A stretch of DNA of 64,000 bases from Prinia subflava. Its lineage: Eukaryota; Chordata; Aves; Passeriformes; Cisticolidae. The stretch covers positions 78,394,472-78,458,471 of the forward strand of contig NC_086249.1 of the NCBI RefSeq assembly GCF_021018805.1, given 5' to 3'. The notes under the pieces are model-generated. The model ran no database searches and had not been told where the DNA came from. It saw only the letters and a list, made by a program, of their open reading frames with translations. This document shows, piece by piece, positions 34,908 through 48,624 of this stretch; position 1 is the first letter of the stretch; the number at the start of each line of letters is the position of its first letter. The position numbers were made by a program, and so were the translations under genes.

Positions 34908-37900
34908 TTTCAGGCATTGGGTCTTAAATATTGCTAATCATCAAGTCTGTTGTCAGAGAAACATCAGATATTATTGGAACTTCAACAAAAATAGCTAAGT
35001 TTTCAGGGTTTCTCAACTACAGAAATAATAGTCTGAAATTTGGCAGCTTTTTTTACTATCGCTCTTTACTTTTTTCTGTCTTTTTTAATTTGCTCCTAGC
35101 AATTCTAGCTCATTGAATTACATTCAACTCTATCAAACCTCCATCAAATCCTCTGTAGAACACTCCAGATGTTCTTCACCTTTATGTAACATGCACTTTT
35201 CCAGCTGTTCATTATTGGTCTTCATGACTTAATTTTGACAATAACACATAAAGTAAAGGGCACTTCAGGGGGGACGTTTGATAGTAAACTATAGCAGTCA
35301 TCAACTTAATATGTTTGGGGAAATTTTGATACAATTTGTTTATCTAATACATCAGTGTGGGTGGGATTTATCTCAGCTAACTTCTAGTCATATTGTCATG
35401 CCATGGTCTTCTGGAGACTAATAAGCACATTTAGATCATCAATCACTTGACAAAATTCTACTTTGGGAGGAGATGAACCATGCCCAAAAAATTCCTATCC
35501 TACCCACTCACTGATTATAAAGGCTAAGGTGATTAACTCAGATACGGATGTCGGATTTGAAAACATCTACATTTCATCCCCGTGTCTTGTGAAGATATAA
35601 GAAACTCTAAAGCTCCTGTGTAGATATTTTGGGATTAGCATGTCTGGAGTGTGAAGTGGTGCTGACATAAGGAAAAAAAAACAGCAGAACAATCTGAACA
35701 GTGGCACAGCTCAAAAATTTTGGGGGCATTTATTTGGCTAAAGTAATTTCAAGTGTTTTCTGAAATGCTGACGTTTGTTCTTATGGATGGGAAGACCGTC
35801 TGTTGCACTTGCATGTGGCAGTGCAAATGCACTGCTGCTTGACTATGGTTTGCCATTTTGAGTGCAAGATGAGAGTAAGCAAGCGGGGTACAGGAGCCTC
35901 ACTCTTCCTGGCAAGGCCAAGCTCCTCAAGACCACCCTTTGTGTGAACTGGCACAAATGTCCAAAGAGTCCATTCTTCACTGGTCTCCTGAACAACAAGC
36001 CTTAAGTCAGAGAATATCAACCTTCAGGTGCTTGCAAGCCTGTCTGCTCTGCAAACATCTTTCCAGAGGATCTGCTGTAATGATAGCATTCTGTGCCTCT
36101 GGTCACATCCTAACAATGCTAAACTCCTCTTGCCACCATCTCCCTCCTTGCTGTAGAGGAGACCTCTCTATTGGAATGGAAATTATGGCGAGGCAACTTC
36201 TGAGTGAAAATAAAATGCAAATATATGATACTGTGAGCATTATCTAGTGAGTATACAAATAAGCATCACCATCTGTGATAGTTTTTTCGAATGTGATTTT
36301 TAGGATCTGTTTTATTTTTTGTTTTGAGTGAAGCACAAAAACTGAAAGTTGCAGGGAAATCTGGCCTGAAGTATTTGCCATCAGTATATACATTTCTTCT
36401 TCATAAACAACATTCACTTATATTTTGCTTAACCACTTTCCTCTTCCCATTCCCTTTGTCAAAGAAAACCAGTTGATTGGAGGGAAAGGATGCTTACCGT
36501 GAGAACAAATTGGCATGGTATTTTGCAGATCAATATTTATTTTTCTTATTCAATGCATATTTTATTGTTAATTGGATGTTGGGCTGTTCCTGTTTGGAAA
36601 TATGCAAATATTTCTGAACTTTTTACAGAGAAATAATAATAAAACCTAATTTTAAAAAATGCATTTCAATATATGTAGAAAAACAAATCTAGTTTAGACT
36701 TTGGACAGATGGTCCGATTTGGTACAGCTGAAAAATAGCACAATTAAAACCTAAATATTGTATGTTTCCACACTGCATGAGTCAGAGGTCAAATGTAGGC
36801 ATTTATTTTTAATTTTGCTAGAAGATCTTGTCTAGTGCACCATATAGAGCAAAACTAAGGAAGATTAATGCATATTCCTGACTAAGTATGATTGGAACTT
36901 TCTGCTGGCATTTATACATAGGTTTAAATTCATTAAAATATAACTATCTAATATTTGGTTTATATGACTGAATTAATTGCATTTGTAAATGTTAACACTC
37001 AATGACAGGTCTACACAAATCACCTCATTAAAATACAAGTACACTATGTGCCTGAACTCTTAATTTTACCTCATTTTCAGATAACATCAACATAACTGCT
37101 GATATTAAAAACATTAACCTATTCAGAAGTTTACTTATTATTTCCTGTATATCCTTTGTTACCAATAAAGGAATTATTAAAGAAACAAAGAAACTGAGAC
37201 AACAAGCTGACTGGACTTTGAATCACAGCTATCAGCAGTAGAAGGATGTGAAGATACAGTTTGCAAAATGATTTCTCTTGTCCTAATTGAGAAAAGAATG
37301 AATACAGGATGCAGAAATATAAAACTTTTCAAGATTGTGAAAGTTATCAGGAAAAAATATTAACATCTTGCTGTTCCCTCTTTCATAATCTCTAGACCAA
37401 AGAAAGATAATCTAAAGCAGGATTTCGTTTCTGTGGCATTTTGGTGGCAGCACTTTTTGTGAGACAGCCTCTTTTCGTGGTTGCAGGTGATTCCTGGTTT
37501 CCCACTTTACTGCCTTCCTAAGCTGTGTTTCTGTTTCACAGTCTGGCACATATAAACTACTCCCAACATGTTTGTTTGGTTTGTTTTCCCCTCCTTTTTA
37601 CCATCAAAGGCATCAAAAAAAATCCCCAAATCCCACCTCTCCTTAAATCTCACTGATGTTTCCAACTTTATCACTTTCTGATTATCTTAGAAGATTGTCA
37701 GAGGAGAATCTGTGTTTTCTATGAGTATGTTAATCTGTTGTCTAGAAAAAAATACAATTGATTCTAAAATACAATTGGTTCTGTCTCTCCTGAGGCAAGT
37801 TTGGTAAAAATATCAATAAGCCTTCTTTCCCAGGTGAGTGATATTTACCAGTTAGGCAGATGATCACATGCTCTGAATAAACACTGAAGAAAAGCTGGGT

Positions 37901-40400
37901 ATTTAGGTTAGCAAAGGGAGAACAGTAATACTCAGATTCAAAGTTATTAGCCAAGCCCTCCTTCTTAAAGAAAATGCCTAGGGAATTGTAATTCCCAAGA
38001 GGTACATGCAAACAGATTTCCAACTGCTAATTCCTGCGCCAAAGAAAACCACTTTTTTATTGCTTGAGACTCAAAATACCGAGCTTGAAACTTTGAGTAT
38101 ACTGAGCTGCTTTGAGTTTTAAGACTTTACGGGATTGTTATTTCTAGCCTTATACTGGGATTTTACAAGCCAGGTACTATCATGTCCTCCGATAATACTA
38201 AACAAATACATTTTAAATGATATATGTGAAGTGTGATGCAGAGAAAGTAGTTATAGTTCATTATTACTCTCTCACAGCTCTGCTTTAAAGCTAAATAGGT
38301 CAGTATAGACAATGTGCTAATTTAGATTCTACCTACATATCTACCAAACTACTTAAAATTTGCAGTATGCTTGCTTGTTTTATTTATAAAATTTTCCTGT
38401 CTAAGGAAATCTCTTTGATCAGCTGGAAAAATAGAATAAAAGATTCAAAAAAAAAAGATTTGTGGACACAAAATTTTCAAAGAATCACTGTGTCATTAAT
38501 TTACATAAAATTTCAGATTCATTTAGAAAAAAATGACAAATCAATGCTGAAAGCACATTTGGTTAAACTATTCAAAAACCTACTGAGATAGATTCAAAGA
38601 TCAAAACTGGTGTGCTGCAATTAAAAAAAAAATCCAGACATATTCTTAATAGGGCAAAGATGCAAAGTTGTCTTCATATACCATTTATTTTAAACTGTAA
38701 TACCTGGCATTATTATTTATATAATTCTTACACACTCCGACAAACCTTTGTTTTGATACACTTTTCTTTTGTTTCTGAAGCCAAAAATGTGAACTGGAAT
38801 TTTGCAACAGTCTATGGAAAGCAGAAAAAATCTTCGATGCATGTGTTTCTGCAGAACTTCAAACTGTATGTCACACATAATTTTCATGAAAGATTATGAG
38901 TGATCAGTTTTGAAAGTCTAGTGTTCGACACAAATATTGGGAACTCCAGAAACATTCAATAGGTTCCTATTGTTTAAAATCACCACTGAATGTTTTCAAG
39001 TGTTATATACAATCCTGAATGGTAAGTCTGTTCAGAAATGTTTGAAGAGGCAAAATTTAAAAATTAAAACAACAAAACAAAACACATCATGAGTCCAAAG
39101 ACAAAACTTGTCAAATGTGTATCTGTAGGGAGAAAAAGACGCTCCATCCATTGCATATTGTATTGTTGGCAGCATATCCCTACTTCTTTAATGGCCTCAA
39201 AAGAAAACTAATTCATTTAGCCTTCCTAAACTGCCATGTGTTAGTTAATGTACAGTATTGCTTTCAGAACAGACTCTTTATATTAGTTTATTGGTTTTCC
39301 CAGATTACAGCCAAAGGGATATATATGAGAGAAATAACCTTTCATGAAGCATTGTGGCATTTTCAGTTAATATTAACTTAAGAAGTTAGAAAATACATAC
39401 ACAAATTTAAAGATATTTTTCTATTTATGCAGAATTATTTTGATCCATTTTGAAGCTGAAATACTTTTTAGTTTATCTCAGTCAGTTAATTCATGCTTAT
39501 TATGCTAATTTCCCCTTCTGAGTACTTATTTACATTTGGACCACTAGGGCACACAAACCAGATTTGTGATTGTTTTCCTTTAAAAGATAGTTTATTACAG
39601 CTTTACTGCTCATGTTTTCATACTGAATCAACTGCAAGAAATCAAAGAAATCTGAAGAGTTTGGTTTGTTCATAAGAAGTGAAAAGTTGTTGACTGATCT
39701 AAAAAATAATCTGCATTTTTGAGGCATGTTTTGTAATCAACTCTGTGGAATAGAGCAGTGTCTTCAAGTGGTGATATGTAAGACATGTCTCATTAGGTTC
39801 ATGAGATTACCTAATATCAAGTAAAACTCTTTTTTCTTTCTAAAGCACTGTAGACATGTTAAAGAATTAATTAATTTCCCCAGAACCTTGTAAGTCTACT
39901 CTGTATTTCATTCCCTCTTTTCCTGAAACAAAAGCTGCATCACCAATGTTGAAAAGATTGATTTTCAGTGTGACAGAGCTATCACAGAAGTGTTCGTCCA
40001 TTCTCAGCCATTTCCAAAAAAAAAAGTGAAAGCCTCACACAATTACCTAGCAACAATATAATAAGGTGATCACTGTGTGAGATGAGCATGTAGACAGCTG
40101 AGTCCAAGACAAGTTTTTTACTTGCTTGGTCTGTCCTTTAACTGTGTTATCTGTGTGCTGGTCATAATGTAGATGGCCTTCTGGGCATCCTTTCTGACGT
40201 ACAGACCTAACACATTTCATGACTGTCAATATGGATGTAATGTGTGAAATACAAGATGAGAGAAAGCACGTGTTTTGTTTTCCCAAGAATGTTCTCCCAG
40301 CCTCCAAAAATTTGCAGCTTAAACAACTCCCAGGGTTAAAAGTCAGTCTCTTCAATTGCTAATAACATCATATCTTTAAATTATGTTTTGTCTTTCACCT
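31781..40400. other. AT-rich non-coding DNA upstream of the candidate gene
   Basis: Any promoter or 5' untranslated exon of the minus-strand gene would lie here, but I could not pick one out. Contains A16 at 32718-32733 and small GATGACACA-type repeats near 33420-33490. Open frames such as 35939-36247 (plus) have no supporting splice context. Confidence 0.45.
34857..34904. repeat. A48 homopolymer
   Basis: Forty-eight consecutive A on the plus strand. I do not recognise a retroposed gene or SINE just upstream, so it may be a simple-sequence expansion or the tail of an unrecognised retroposon. Confidence 0.97.
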
Positions 40401-40429
40401 GAAAGGATTCTTCTGTACCATGCTAAATT

Positions 40430-41199
40430 AAAAATCCTGCCACTGGCCAAAGCTGGTCCTGTCAGCAACACTGGCAGCAGCTCTGTGGTAACATATATAC
40501 AAAAGGGTAAAAACTGCTGCCCAGCAGCTTTGAGAGAGGACTGAGTGTGAGAGAAACAACCCCTCAGACACCAAGGTGAGTGAAGAAGCACAGGGAGGAC
40601 TCCTTCCTGTGCTGGAGAAGAGGTTCACTTGCAGCCTGTAGAGCAGATACCCTGCAGGCTGCGGAGGGCCCCATGCCAGAGCAGATGGATGTGACCTGAG
40701 GGAAGACGCAGACTGTGGAGAGGGGCCCATGCAGGAGCAGTTTTTCTGACAGGACCTGTGACCTCCAAGAGCAGCCCACATTGCTGCAGTCTGTCCCTGA
40801 AGGACTGCACCCTGTGGAAAGGTCTCACACTGTAGCAGTTCCTCAGGAACTGCAGCCAGCAGGAATGACCCATGTTGAAGTTGGCAAAGGACTGTCTCCA
40901 TTGGGAGGGATCCCATGCTGGAGCAGGAGATGAAGAAGAAAGAGCAGCAGACACAAAACATTATGACTTGATCACAACCTTTCTTTTCCACCCTTCTGCA
41001 TCACTCAGATGAACAGGGTGGTAGAAGAGTTGGGAGTGAAGTTGAGCCTGGGAAGAGGGTAGTAATTGACAAGCAAGCTCCCTCTCCTCATCTTGACCTT
41101 TTGCTTTGTGTAGCATTTCCTCCCCTTGTCCTGTTAAGGAGGGGAGTGATGGATTGGCTTGAGGAGCACCTGGTTTCTATTCAAGGTTAATTGATCACA
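40430..41199 (+). mobile_element. Solo LTR of an ERVL-type endogenous retrovirus, internally deleted
   Basis: Recognised from established motifs of a bird LTR family: ACTGGCCAAAG, GTGAGAGAAACAAC, CAGACACCAAGGTGAGTGAA, then degenerate repeats built on CATGCTGGAGCAG and GGACTGCACCCTGTGG, then GGGAGTGAAGTTGAGCCTGG, and the terminal AAGGAGGGGAGTGATGGA with a CACCTGG segment ending GATCACA. The order matches the plus orientation. The middle part between the GAAGAGGG near 41058 and GTAATTG near 41063, where this family normally carries its AATAAA region, is missing. No gag, pol or env coding sequence is present. The 5' end is uncertain by some tens of bases and I found no certain target-site duplication. 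Minus-strand open frames (40428-40991, 40625-40954) are incidental. The family assignment is from memory. Confidence 0.75.
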
Positions 41200-43249
41200 A
41201 GTCTCTTCCTTTGCTTCCTTTTCTCCATGCTAAATAACAGATGTTTTTTAGATGGTTCTGTAGAAGCAGGAAAAAGAAGAAACTCAGAATAAATTGTTTG
41301 CAAAACCTTCCAAATACAATATCCAAGTTGCTTATATGAGACTTAGACTTCATGGGGTTTTACAGAAATAGCAACGTAGTGGGGTGAGGAGGCAATGTTA
41401 TCTCCAGACTCTGAGCTTGAAGATCCTTGGCTCTGGAGCAGGATGACAGAAACTACTATTTACAATTCAAGTAATCATGTATGAGAAATGAAATGTCAGT
41501 GGACATTGTTTCTTTTATGCTCACTTGAAAAAAATGGCAGGATGGGATTTCTGCCTGGAGTTTAACTCCTGACTTGTGTCTTTCTGGAATGATGTGAAGA
41601 GCTCTTATATGACAATTGACCTCCTGCCTCTAGAAATCACAGGTCAAATATTGGGTTCATGATATTAAATGTGTTAGAAATGAAAAGCAATGCATGAGAC
41701 TTTTGGTGGGATGTAGGAGAAGACTAAATTTTGTGCAGACCTATCGCTTGCTTATTGTAATAATCAATGTGTTTCTGCATTGCCCTAAATGGAAAGTATC
41801 ATAGGGCCAGAGAATGAGGGAATAACATGAAACTTCTTTTCTAGACTAATAGTGAGTCTCTACAGCTGAGAGACTTTTTTTTGAGGTTCTGCTCTTTGTC
41901 TTAGAAGTGTAAATATATTCCATATACTTATACAGACAGTAATTGGATGAAAGTAGAAGCAGTCCAGTAGCCATAGCCATCTCTCTTTGAGTTTAAGGAC
42001 AACCAAAAGAGTCTGCTTTGCACTTGTGCTCCAGCTGAGGCCAGCAGTCTGTTTGCCACGTTTGCCATGGGTACCCCCCAGCATGTTTCCTGCCCTGATT
42101 TGCTGACTGTCATATGTGAAAGCTCGCTAAGTGAATCCAGCTAAGTCCTGTAAGTATCCCTAGCAGGCTTTATGCAAAAGGTGCACAGATGAGACAAACC
42201 CTATACAAACTATGTAAAGATGGTTTATAAAACACTGTCATACTATTGAAGTGATCCAGCACTGACAGTAGAAATTATTACATGTCACAATTGTTCTCCT
42301 CCTTTGTTGCCAGTTCTTTTGGGGACATATTAAGAAGATGTTCTTACCGAGAAGTACAGCCTCTTCTGCCTTCTCTTACTGCAACCATAAATTTATTTTC
42401 TACATGACTGCAATCTTTACTGAGGAAAGCAGCTTAAATCAGTATCTCTTCCTGTAAGTCATGACCAAGCCATACCCCTCCTCTGTGAAGAGGCAATCTG
42501 TCAGAAAAAAAAAAATGTGAATAACATATATAAACTTTATTTTCCAAACATTCCTCATATTCTTTAAATGTTCAAACCTAAAATAAACACCATGGCACCA
42601 CTTTTTAGTTTGCTACTTCAAGGAACAACCCTAATTGCAGTGACAAAACATCACATCAGAAAGCATAAGATTTGTTAAGGAAAAAACATAAATTCCCATT
42701 TTATTGTCTCTTCTGATAGCAAATCTAATAGAAGTCCTGGAGAAATTCTTAAAGCACCTAAATTTTATGTGTGCTCCAATAGCTTTTCTCTTCCCCCAGG
42801 GAGGAAAAACTACCTCAGTAAGAGATAGTTGAGGGTCTTGAGACTTATTGTTAGTTCAAATATAAATCACCTTTTTTTATATTAGATGAGAAATCAAGTT
42901 CTAGTCATTTTTATACATGAAGTTTTGAATTTGATAAGTGCACAAACCAGAGTCCAAGGGTATTTTATAAACTCTTACTTTAATAAGTTGAATGAATTGC
43001 TTTATACTTTTAAACTAGTAGAGAATTTTGATGTATCAAATATGTACTCTATCCTTCTCTTTTACCACATCAGTGCTTTCTGTCCATAGTATTATGGTTT
43101 CTGTTGTCTTCAGTACACCATTATTTGCTGGTGTTCTCAAATTAACAGTATTTTGTTAAGTGTACATTTTTCAATAAGCAAGCTTAATCACCTCACATGT
43201 TTATTTTTATCTGCAGCTCCCAAAATACCTGTGACGGGTTTATCTGTAC
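41200..43249. other. Non-coding DNA between the LTR and a CR1
   Basis: No gene or repeat recognised. Composition is AT-rich with chance open frames only. Confidence 0.5.
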
Positions 43250-43895
43250 ATAGTTTTGCTGGCAAGTTGAACATGAGCCAGCAGTGCCCTGGCAGCCAGG
43301 AGGGACAACCCTGTCCTGGGGACATCAGGGACAGCATGGCCAGCCGGGCCAGGGAGGGGATTGTCCTGCTCTGCTCTGAGCTGGGGCAGGCTCTCCTCGA
43401 GTGCTGGGGGCAGGTTTGGGTGCCACAATACAAAAAAGCTATTGGAGTGTCCAAAAGAGGGACACAAAGATGGTGAAGTGTCTAGAAGGGCAGCCTTATG
43501 GGGAGTGCTTGAGGTCACTTGGTCTGTTTAGCCTGGTGGGACTGAGGGGAGACCTCCTTGCAGTCCACAACTTCCTTATGACAGGAAGAGGAGGGGCAGA
43601 CACTGATCCCTTCTCTCTGAAGACCACTGGCAGGACTCAAGGGAATGGCATGAAGCTGTGTCAGGGGAGATTTAGGTTAGATTTTAAGAAAATATTCTTC
43701 ATCAGGGGCTGTTTAGGCACTGGAACAGGCTCCCCAGGGCAGTGGTCACAGCATCAAGCCTGACAGAGTTCAAGAAGTGTTTGGACAATGGTTCCAGGCA
43801 TATGGTGTGACTCTTGAGGATGGTCCTGTGCAGGGCCAAGGGCTGGACTCAGTTTTACTCGTGGTTCCCCTCCCACTCAGAATATTCTATGATTA
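43250..43895 (+). mobile_element. CR1 LINE 3' fragment, plus strand
   Basis: It starts around AAGTTGAACATGAGCCAGCA and continues through ACAGCATGGCCAGCCGGGCC, GGTTTGGGTGCCAC, AAGATGGTGAAG, TGTTTAGCCTGG, GGAACAGGCTCCCCAGGGCA and GGGCTGGACTCAG, ending ATATTCTATGATTATA. This is the canonical order of the CR1 second reading frame C-terminus plus 3' UTR and its short terminal repeat. It is 5'-truncated, as most CR1 copies are. The open frames at 43153-43476 and 43401-43763 are fragments of this element interrupted by mutations. Confidence 0.92.
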
Positions 43896-43984
43896 TACTC
43901 CTTTAAAGGCTAGGGGATGCACTGTCACTTAGTGATATGGATTATGCTAAAAGGGAGAGGAATCCTTGTCTTCTGTTTGGTGGT

Positions 43985-44096
43985 TTTGGTTTTTTTTTGG
44001 TTTGTTTTTTTTTATTTTTTTGGGTTTATTGGGGTTTTTGTTTTTGTTTTTGTTTTGTTTTAGTTTTGTTTTTGTTGTTTTGTTTTGTTTTTAATA
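43985..44096. repeat. T/G-rich low-complexity tract
   Basis: Repeated TTTTTG and TTTTG motifs with few interruptions, explaining the Phe/Val-rich open frame at 43937-44173. Confidence 0.9.
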
Positions 44097-44631
44097 TTTC
44101 CGTCTCATTTCAGGAACAGAGGCAAATATTCCATACATTCTCTTTCCTGGATCCTGAGTATGGATATATTTGATTTCAATCAAGGTACTGGATATTATCA
44201 TGGCTAGGGAATGGTCCCATGGCCACTGCAGATAGTAGCAGAATCAGGCTGCTGTCCCTGTGGAGGGAAGTCTGGATATGACCAGCATAAGCAGTAGAAG
44301 CAGCAGAAGCAGCAGACTCAAATTTTCACGGCTCACCAGTCCCTCTCTTCCCCTTCCGTTAATATCACTGTTTGTCTTCTTCCATGCTCCTCACGACAGA
44401 GGCAATTTCACTCCAGCCCCAGACCACCTCTTTATCCTTGTTTTATCACAATTTACCAACACCACCAAAAAGCTCAGAAACAACTCTGGCAAACACAGCA
44501 ATATATTCTATTTATCTTTAAATGGAGTGAGTGGAGATGAAGAAGGTACCTTCTTGATGCTGTAGACACAGTGCATCTTTACATCCCTCTTCTGCCAATC
44601 TTCTGCTATTTCTTTTGAAGGATGAAAACCA

Positions 44632-44748
44632 AGAAATAAAATAAAATAAAATAAAATAAAATAAAATAAAATAAAATAAAATAAAATAAAATAAAATAAA
44701 ATAAAATAAAATAAAATAAAATAAAATAAAATAAAATAAAATAAAATA
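44632..44748. repeat. (AAAAT)n pentanucleotide microsatellite, about 23 units
   Basis: An uninterrupted array of the 5-bp unit AAAAT (ATAAA in register) about 117 bp long. It probably grew from an A-rich end. Its purity suggests it is polymorphic in length. Confidence 0.97.
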
Positions 44749-47700
44749 TTTTTGTCTCAGATGACTACATTTTCTGACATTCCCAAGTCAAGATAAGGTG
44801 GCTACCTAATTGTCTTTTATTTTCCCCATACAACCTCAGCCCTGACCTGCAAAGACCACCCTCCACAAAAGCAAAAGTATAATTATACTTCCATGCTACT
44901 TTGGTCACAGACTCTTTCAGAGGCTGTCACCTGTGTAGACATGTGTTTATTTTGACATTATATTTTTGTGATCTTGTCTGTTGTGTAGCTGGAAAGAAGG
45001 AAAAAACTTTAAAAAATAGAAGAATTTTCAATTCAGTTTATTCAACTGCCACAACAAAGTGTCTTGAAAAGCTTATCATGGCTCTAAGGTTTCCTGTGAA
45101 TCCCGTGTTGTCAGTAACCTTGCTTCTACACTTTGAGATATGGAATAATACACATGAATTGTGAACTTAAGGTGTTGTAAACAAGTGATAAACAGCTTAA
45201 ACGAAGGGAGTAAAGATGGCACACAGATTCTGCTCTTTTCAACTGTGGAAAATATTGCAGCCCAAACTAGACCTGCCAGTCAGTGGCTCTAAGTCACTTG
45301 ATAAATCTGTGGCCTAAGTATGCCTGCATCTGGGTCACTTTTGCTGTGACCCTGTCAAATCTTATTGTTATTAAATTTAAATGTTTAAAATGTACAGGTG
45401 CACATTGGACTTTGGGTCTCTCTTCTGCAATTAAAGGCATACAAAAATAAAGAGCTTACAAAAGTTCTTTAGAATTTACTACATTTCTACGTATTTTTCA
45501 TTTTCAGGTCATTGCAAGAAGTGATGAACATCAATTAACAGTTCTGGAACAACAAGGCTGTCTGATATTAGCTGCAGTAATACATGACTGGAGATAGATG
45601 ATCACAATCTCTGTCCAAACATTGAAACCAATAAATATCATGACAAATTTTAAATTTTACTGACTTACTTATTTTCTTCAGAAAGCAGACTCTTACAGGA
45701 AAATGTTTTGCAAACTTCTCTTCAATCCTTGCTACAAAAGAGTCCACGTAGTTCTTCATTTGAAGCCAGATACCCACCTAATCACAAACTAAAAAATACA
45801 GTGAATAGATTCACTGGTACGCTGAGCTGGGTTTTTGCCATTTCAATAAAAATCTTTTGTGGAAGAAAATCTCTTCCAATAGGATTTTTATTAAGATCTT
45901 CTAGAACTGGAGAGCACAGTTCACTCTAAAAAGGGAGGTATGATCTGTAAACACTATCTGCTCCAAACTGAGTAGATGTGTGTGTGTTAGGAGCCCGTGG
46001 TGGGTGGGAATTTCTTCGTAGGTGAGGAAACAGCTGCCATGCAGGTGAGTATACATTAGCAGATAGAACATTTTAGAAGGTAGCTGAATTTAGAGTCTTT
46101 AATCTGCACACAAACAGCTGAAACACAGGTGAGTTGACTGGCTGAAAGCCATTGTTATTACTTTGCCAAACTACAGCTGTTATGGTATGTAAAACAATTT
46201 TGGCAGCTCCAAATTAGTTCCTAATGTAAAATGTTACATTACAGGAGCTACCAGTAGTGTTGCTCTGTTGACACCATGCTACTTCTTGGCAGTCACTTCA
46301 GAGAGATGGAAGAAGGAAGGTAAATTCAATATGTTGGCTTTATTTTTATTTCTTTATTTTTAATCAAAAGGTGTTTTATTCTCCTGGTCAGTGCTGAGGA
46401 AAGCTGAAATGGGCATCTGGGAAATTCTGGTGAGCTGACATATTTCATCAGCTCACCTCTGGACTGACCATTGACTGAGTTTTTATACTGTCTTCTCAGC
46501 CATCCTTTGACATACATTCTATGCCTGCCAAATTAATGAGTATTCTTATTTTTTATTCCCATCTAATCTCTGCTGCAACTCTTTCTTGTTAACATGTAAA
46601 ATGACTAATTTTCAGTGATACCTTAGTATACAAAGATTGTAATGACACATATTTTAACTTATAACTTTATGCTGTAATTTCAAAATCATTGCTTTGCTTG
46701 CTATTCTTTCATAGCTCTTGTATTGTTTGTACTATTACTGTGAAAGACTGACAATTTTCTGCTGAACATAATTATTAGTTAATGTTCATACACTATATAA
46801 GTGAAAACATTTAGTCCTACAGATTCTTATATAAATAAATACTTTTCACTGCTGCAGTCAGTTTTTAAGTTTTAAAATGGGACTTTTATTTCATATGTGG
46901 GATTCAATTAGAGACTTATTGTGGTAAGAAGAAAGCTGATGGTGGCAAAGGGTAAAGAGTTAAAGTAGCCCCAGAAATCAAAGAAAGAAAATCCCACACT
47001 CTTCAGCTTTGAAGCAAATTGGAAAACATAGCCCACATTACCTCATGATGCTCAAGCAGATTGGATGCAACTGTGAGTGATACTAAGAAAGACATGTTTC
47101 TCTATTGACTAATGCTCTGCACCATGCCTATTGAGAACTCTACCTCCAAAGCTACACTATTCTTCTTAACCCTGGCACGTCACACTCATTTGAGAGAGAG
47201 ATTAGTTCCATGTTTATATTAGGCACATGGGCTTTGAAACAGATACGCTTTATATGCTATTTATATTGATGCTGAAGTTAGGATAACATATTTTATTTGT
47301 GTCTATTATTAAGTTATTTTCAACATGTATTTGCTTAGTACAGTGTTATTAATCGTAATAAAAAGCAACCAGGAAAAGAGATCTCTGGATGACCACCACA
47401 TTTCTGGCCTTTTTATTTTCTCCCCTCATTTTCTATTTTCCAACTTCTCTACTTCTTCTTTGGACTTATATGCCTCCCTTTCATTTCTCTGGCATTTCCC
47501 AAAAAAATTTTCATCTTCTACTTTCTAATCACTTACCTAACCTTGAAAGCCTTGTTTATATTGTCAGTGTAAATGTAGTAGGGAGGGTTCATTTTGTCTA
47601 ACTTCACATATGTTGGTGTAAAGAAATTTATGAGTAAGATTTTCTCTTTCTACTCAGAAAATTCCCATTGTAATCAATGGACAGAATCCGGCACTTTTAA

Positions 47701-48362
47701 GAAATTACAGGTCTAGTTCAGTTGCCTGAACATAGGTGCCTATTGCCAGACTGGTAGAAATACTGGACCTGCATCCTTCTGTAGGTACCACACAGAGCAT
47801 GAAAAATTATGCCTAGGTATATGAATTAACCCAATTCAATTCAACCTACAGTAAAAATCCAAAATAAGACAGGTACACTGCCTCAGGTATCCCACACAAA
47901 TGTCTGTTCATTGATAAATTGCCCAGGATACTTTTGCAGTCCATTGAAACCTAAGTCAATCCATTCAGAACACTATGGGGAGCTAGCCAGCTCACCTTCA
48001 AGTAGGCATGCATGCTTGAACAGCCAAATCGCTCCAGAAACTCTCCAGGATGAATTAACTAGACTGAAGAAAACTATAATCTGACTTTAATCTGCTAAAT
48101 TGAGGCATTTGAAATTGCTCATTTGCAGTACAGAGGACTTGCCCAGCATTACATTTAACTGAATCCCATCCTTGGCATTACATGATTTCAGCCAGGTGAG
48201 ATAAATCACACCCTACTCCACGGTGAGCAGCAATGGAGTCCAGGGAGATGCATAAAAGGTAAGGGTAGTCACATTTTTCAGAACAATTGATCCAGTATTC
48301 TCCAGACCAGAAAGACAACATGGCATCAATACCATTTGATTCAATAAAGGAATTTGTCTTCA
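44749..48362. other. AT-rich non-coding DNA
   Basis: No gene, exon or repeat family recognised. Confidence 0.5.
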
Positions 48363-48363
48363 A

Positions 48364-48440
48364 AATCAGAATGGTAGAAACGTCTGGGCTGGAAGGGATC
48401 TTTAAGATCATCTAGTTCTAAAGCCCCTCCACCAAAAGCA
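48364..48440 (-). mobile_element. CR1 LINE 3'-end fragment, minus strand
   Basis: The plus strand reads AGAATGGTAGAAACG, GGGCTGGAAGGGATCTTTAA and GATCATCTAGTTCTAA, the reverse complement of the CR1 3' terminus. It continues into sequence I cannot assign. Confidence 0.8.
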
Positions 48441-48624
48441 GAGGATGTGCTGTTTCTTTTGAAATGACAACAGGTTTGATAGTACTGTGACCCAGTCAGT
48501 GCATCATACACAAGGGCTTCCAAGGTCTAGGTGTGACTGACAAGAGGGAACCTTGTCAACAACTAGCACCGTGCTCCCATTTTATGATTGTCTAGGTAAG
48601 CCTGAAGAAGGAGTGGAATCAGTG

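Noticed and set aside
40428..40991. 187-codon minus-strand open frame
   Set aside because: It lies antisense within a solo LTR; no retroviral or host protein similarity.
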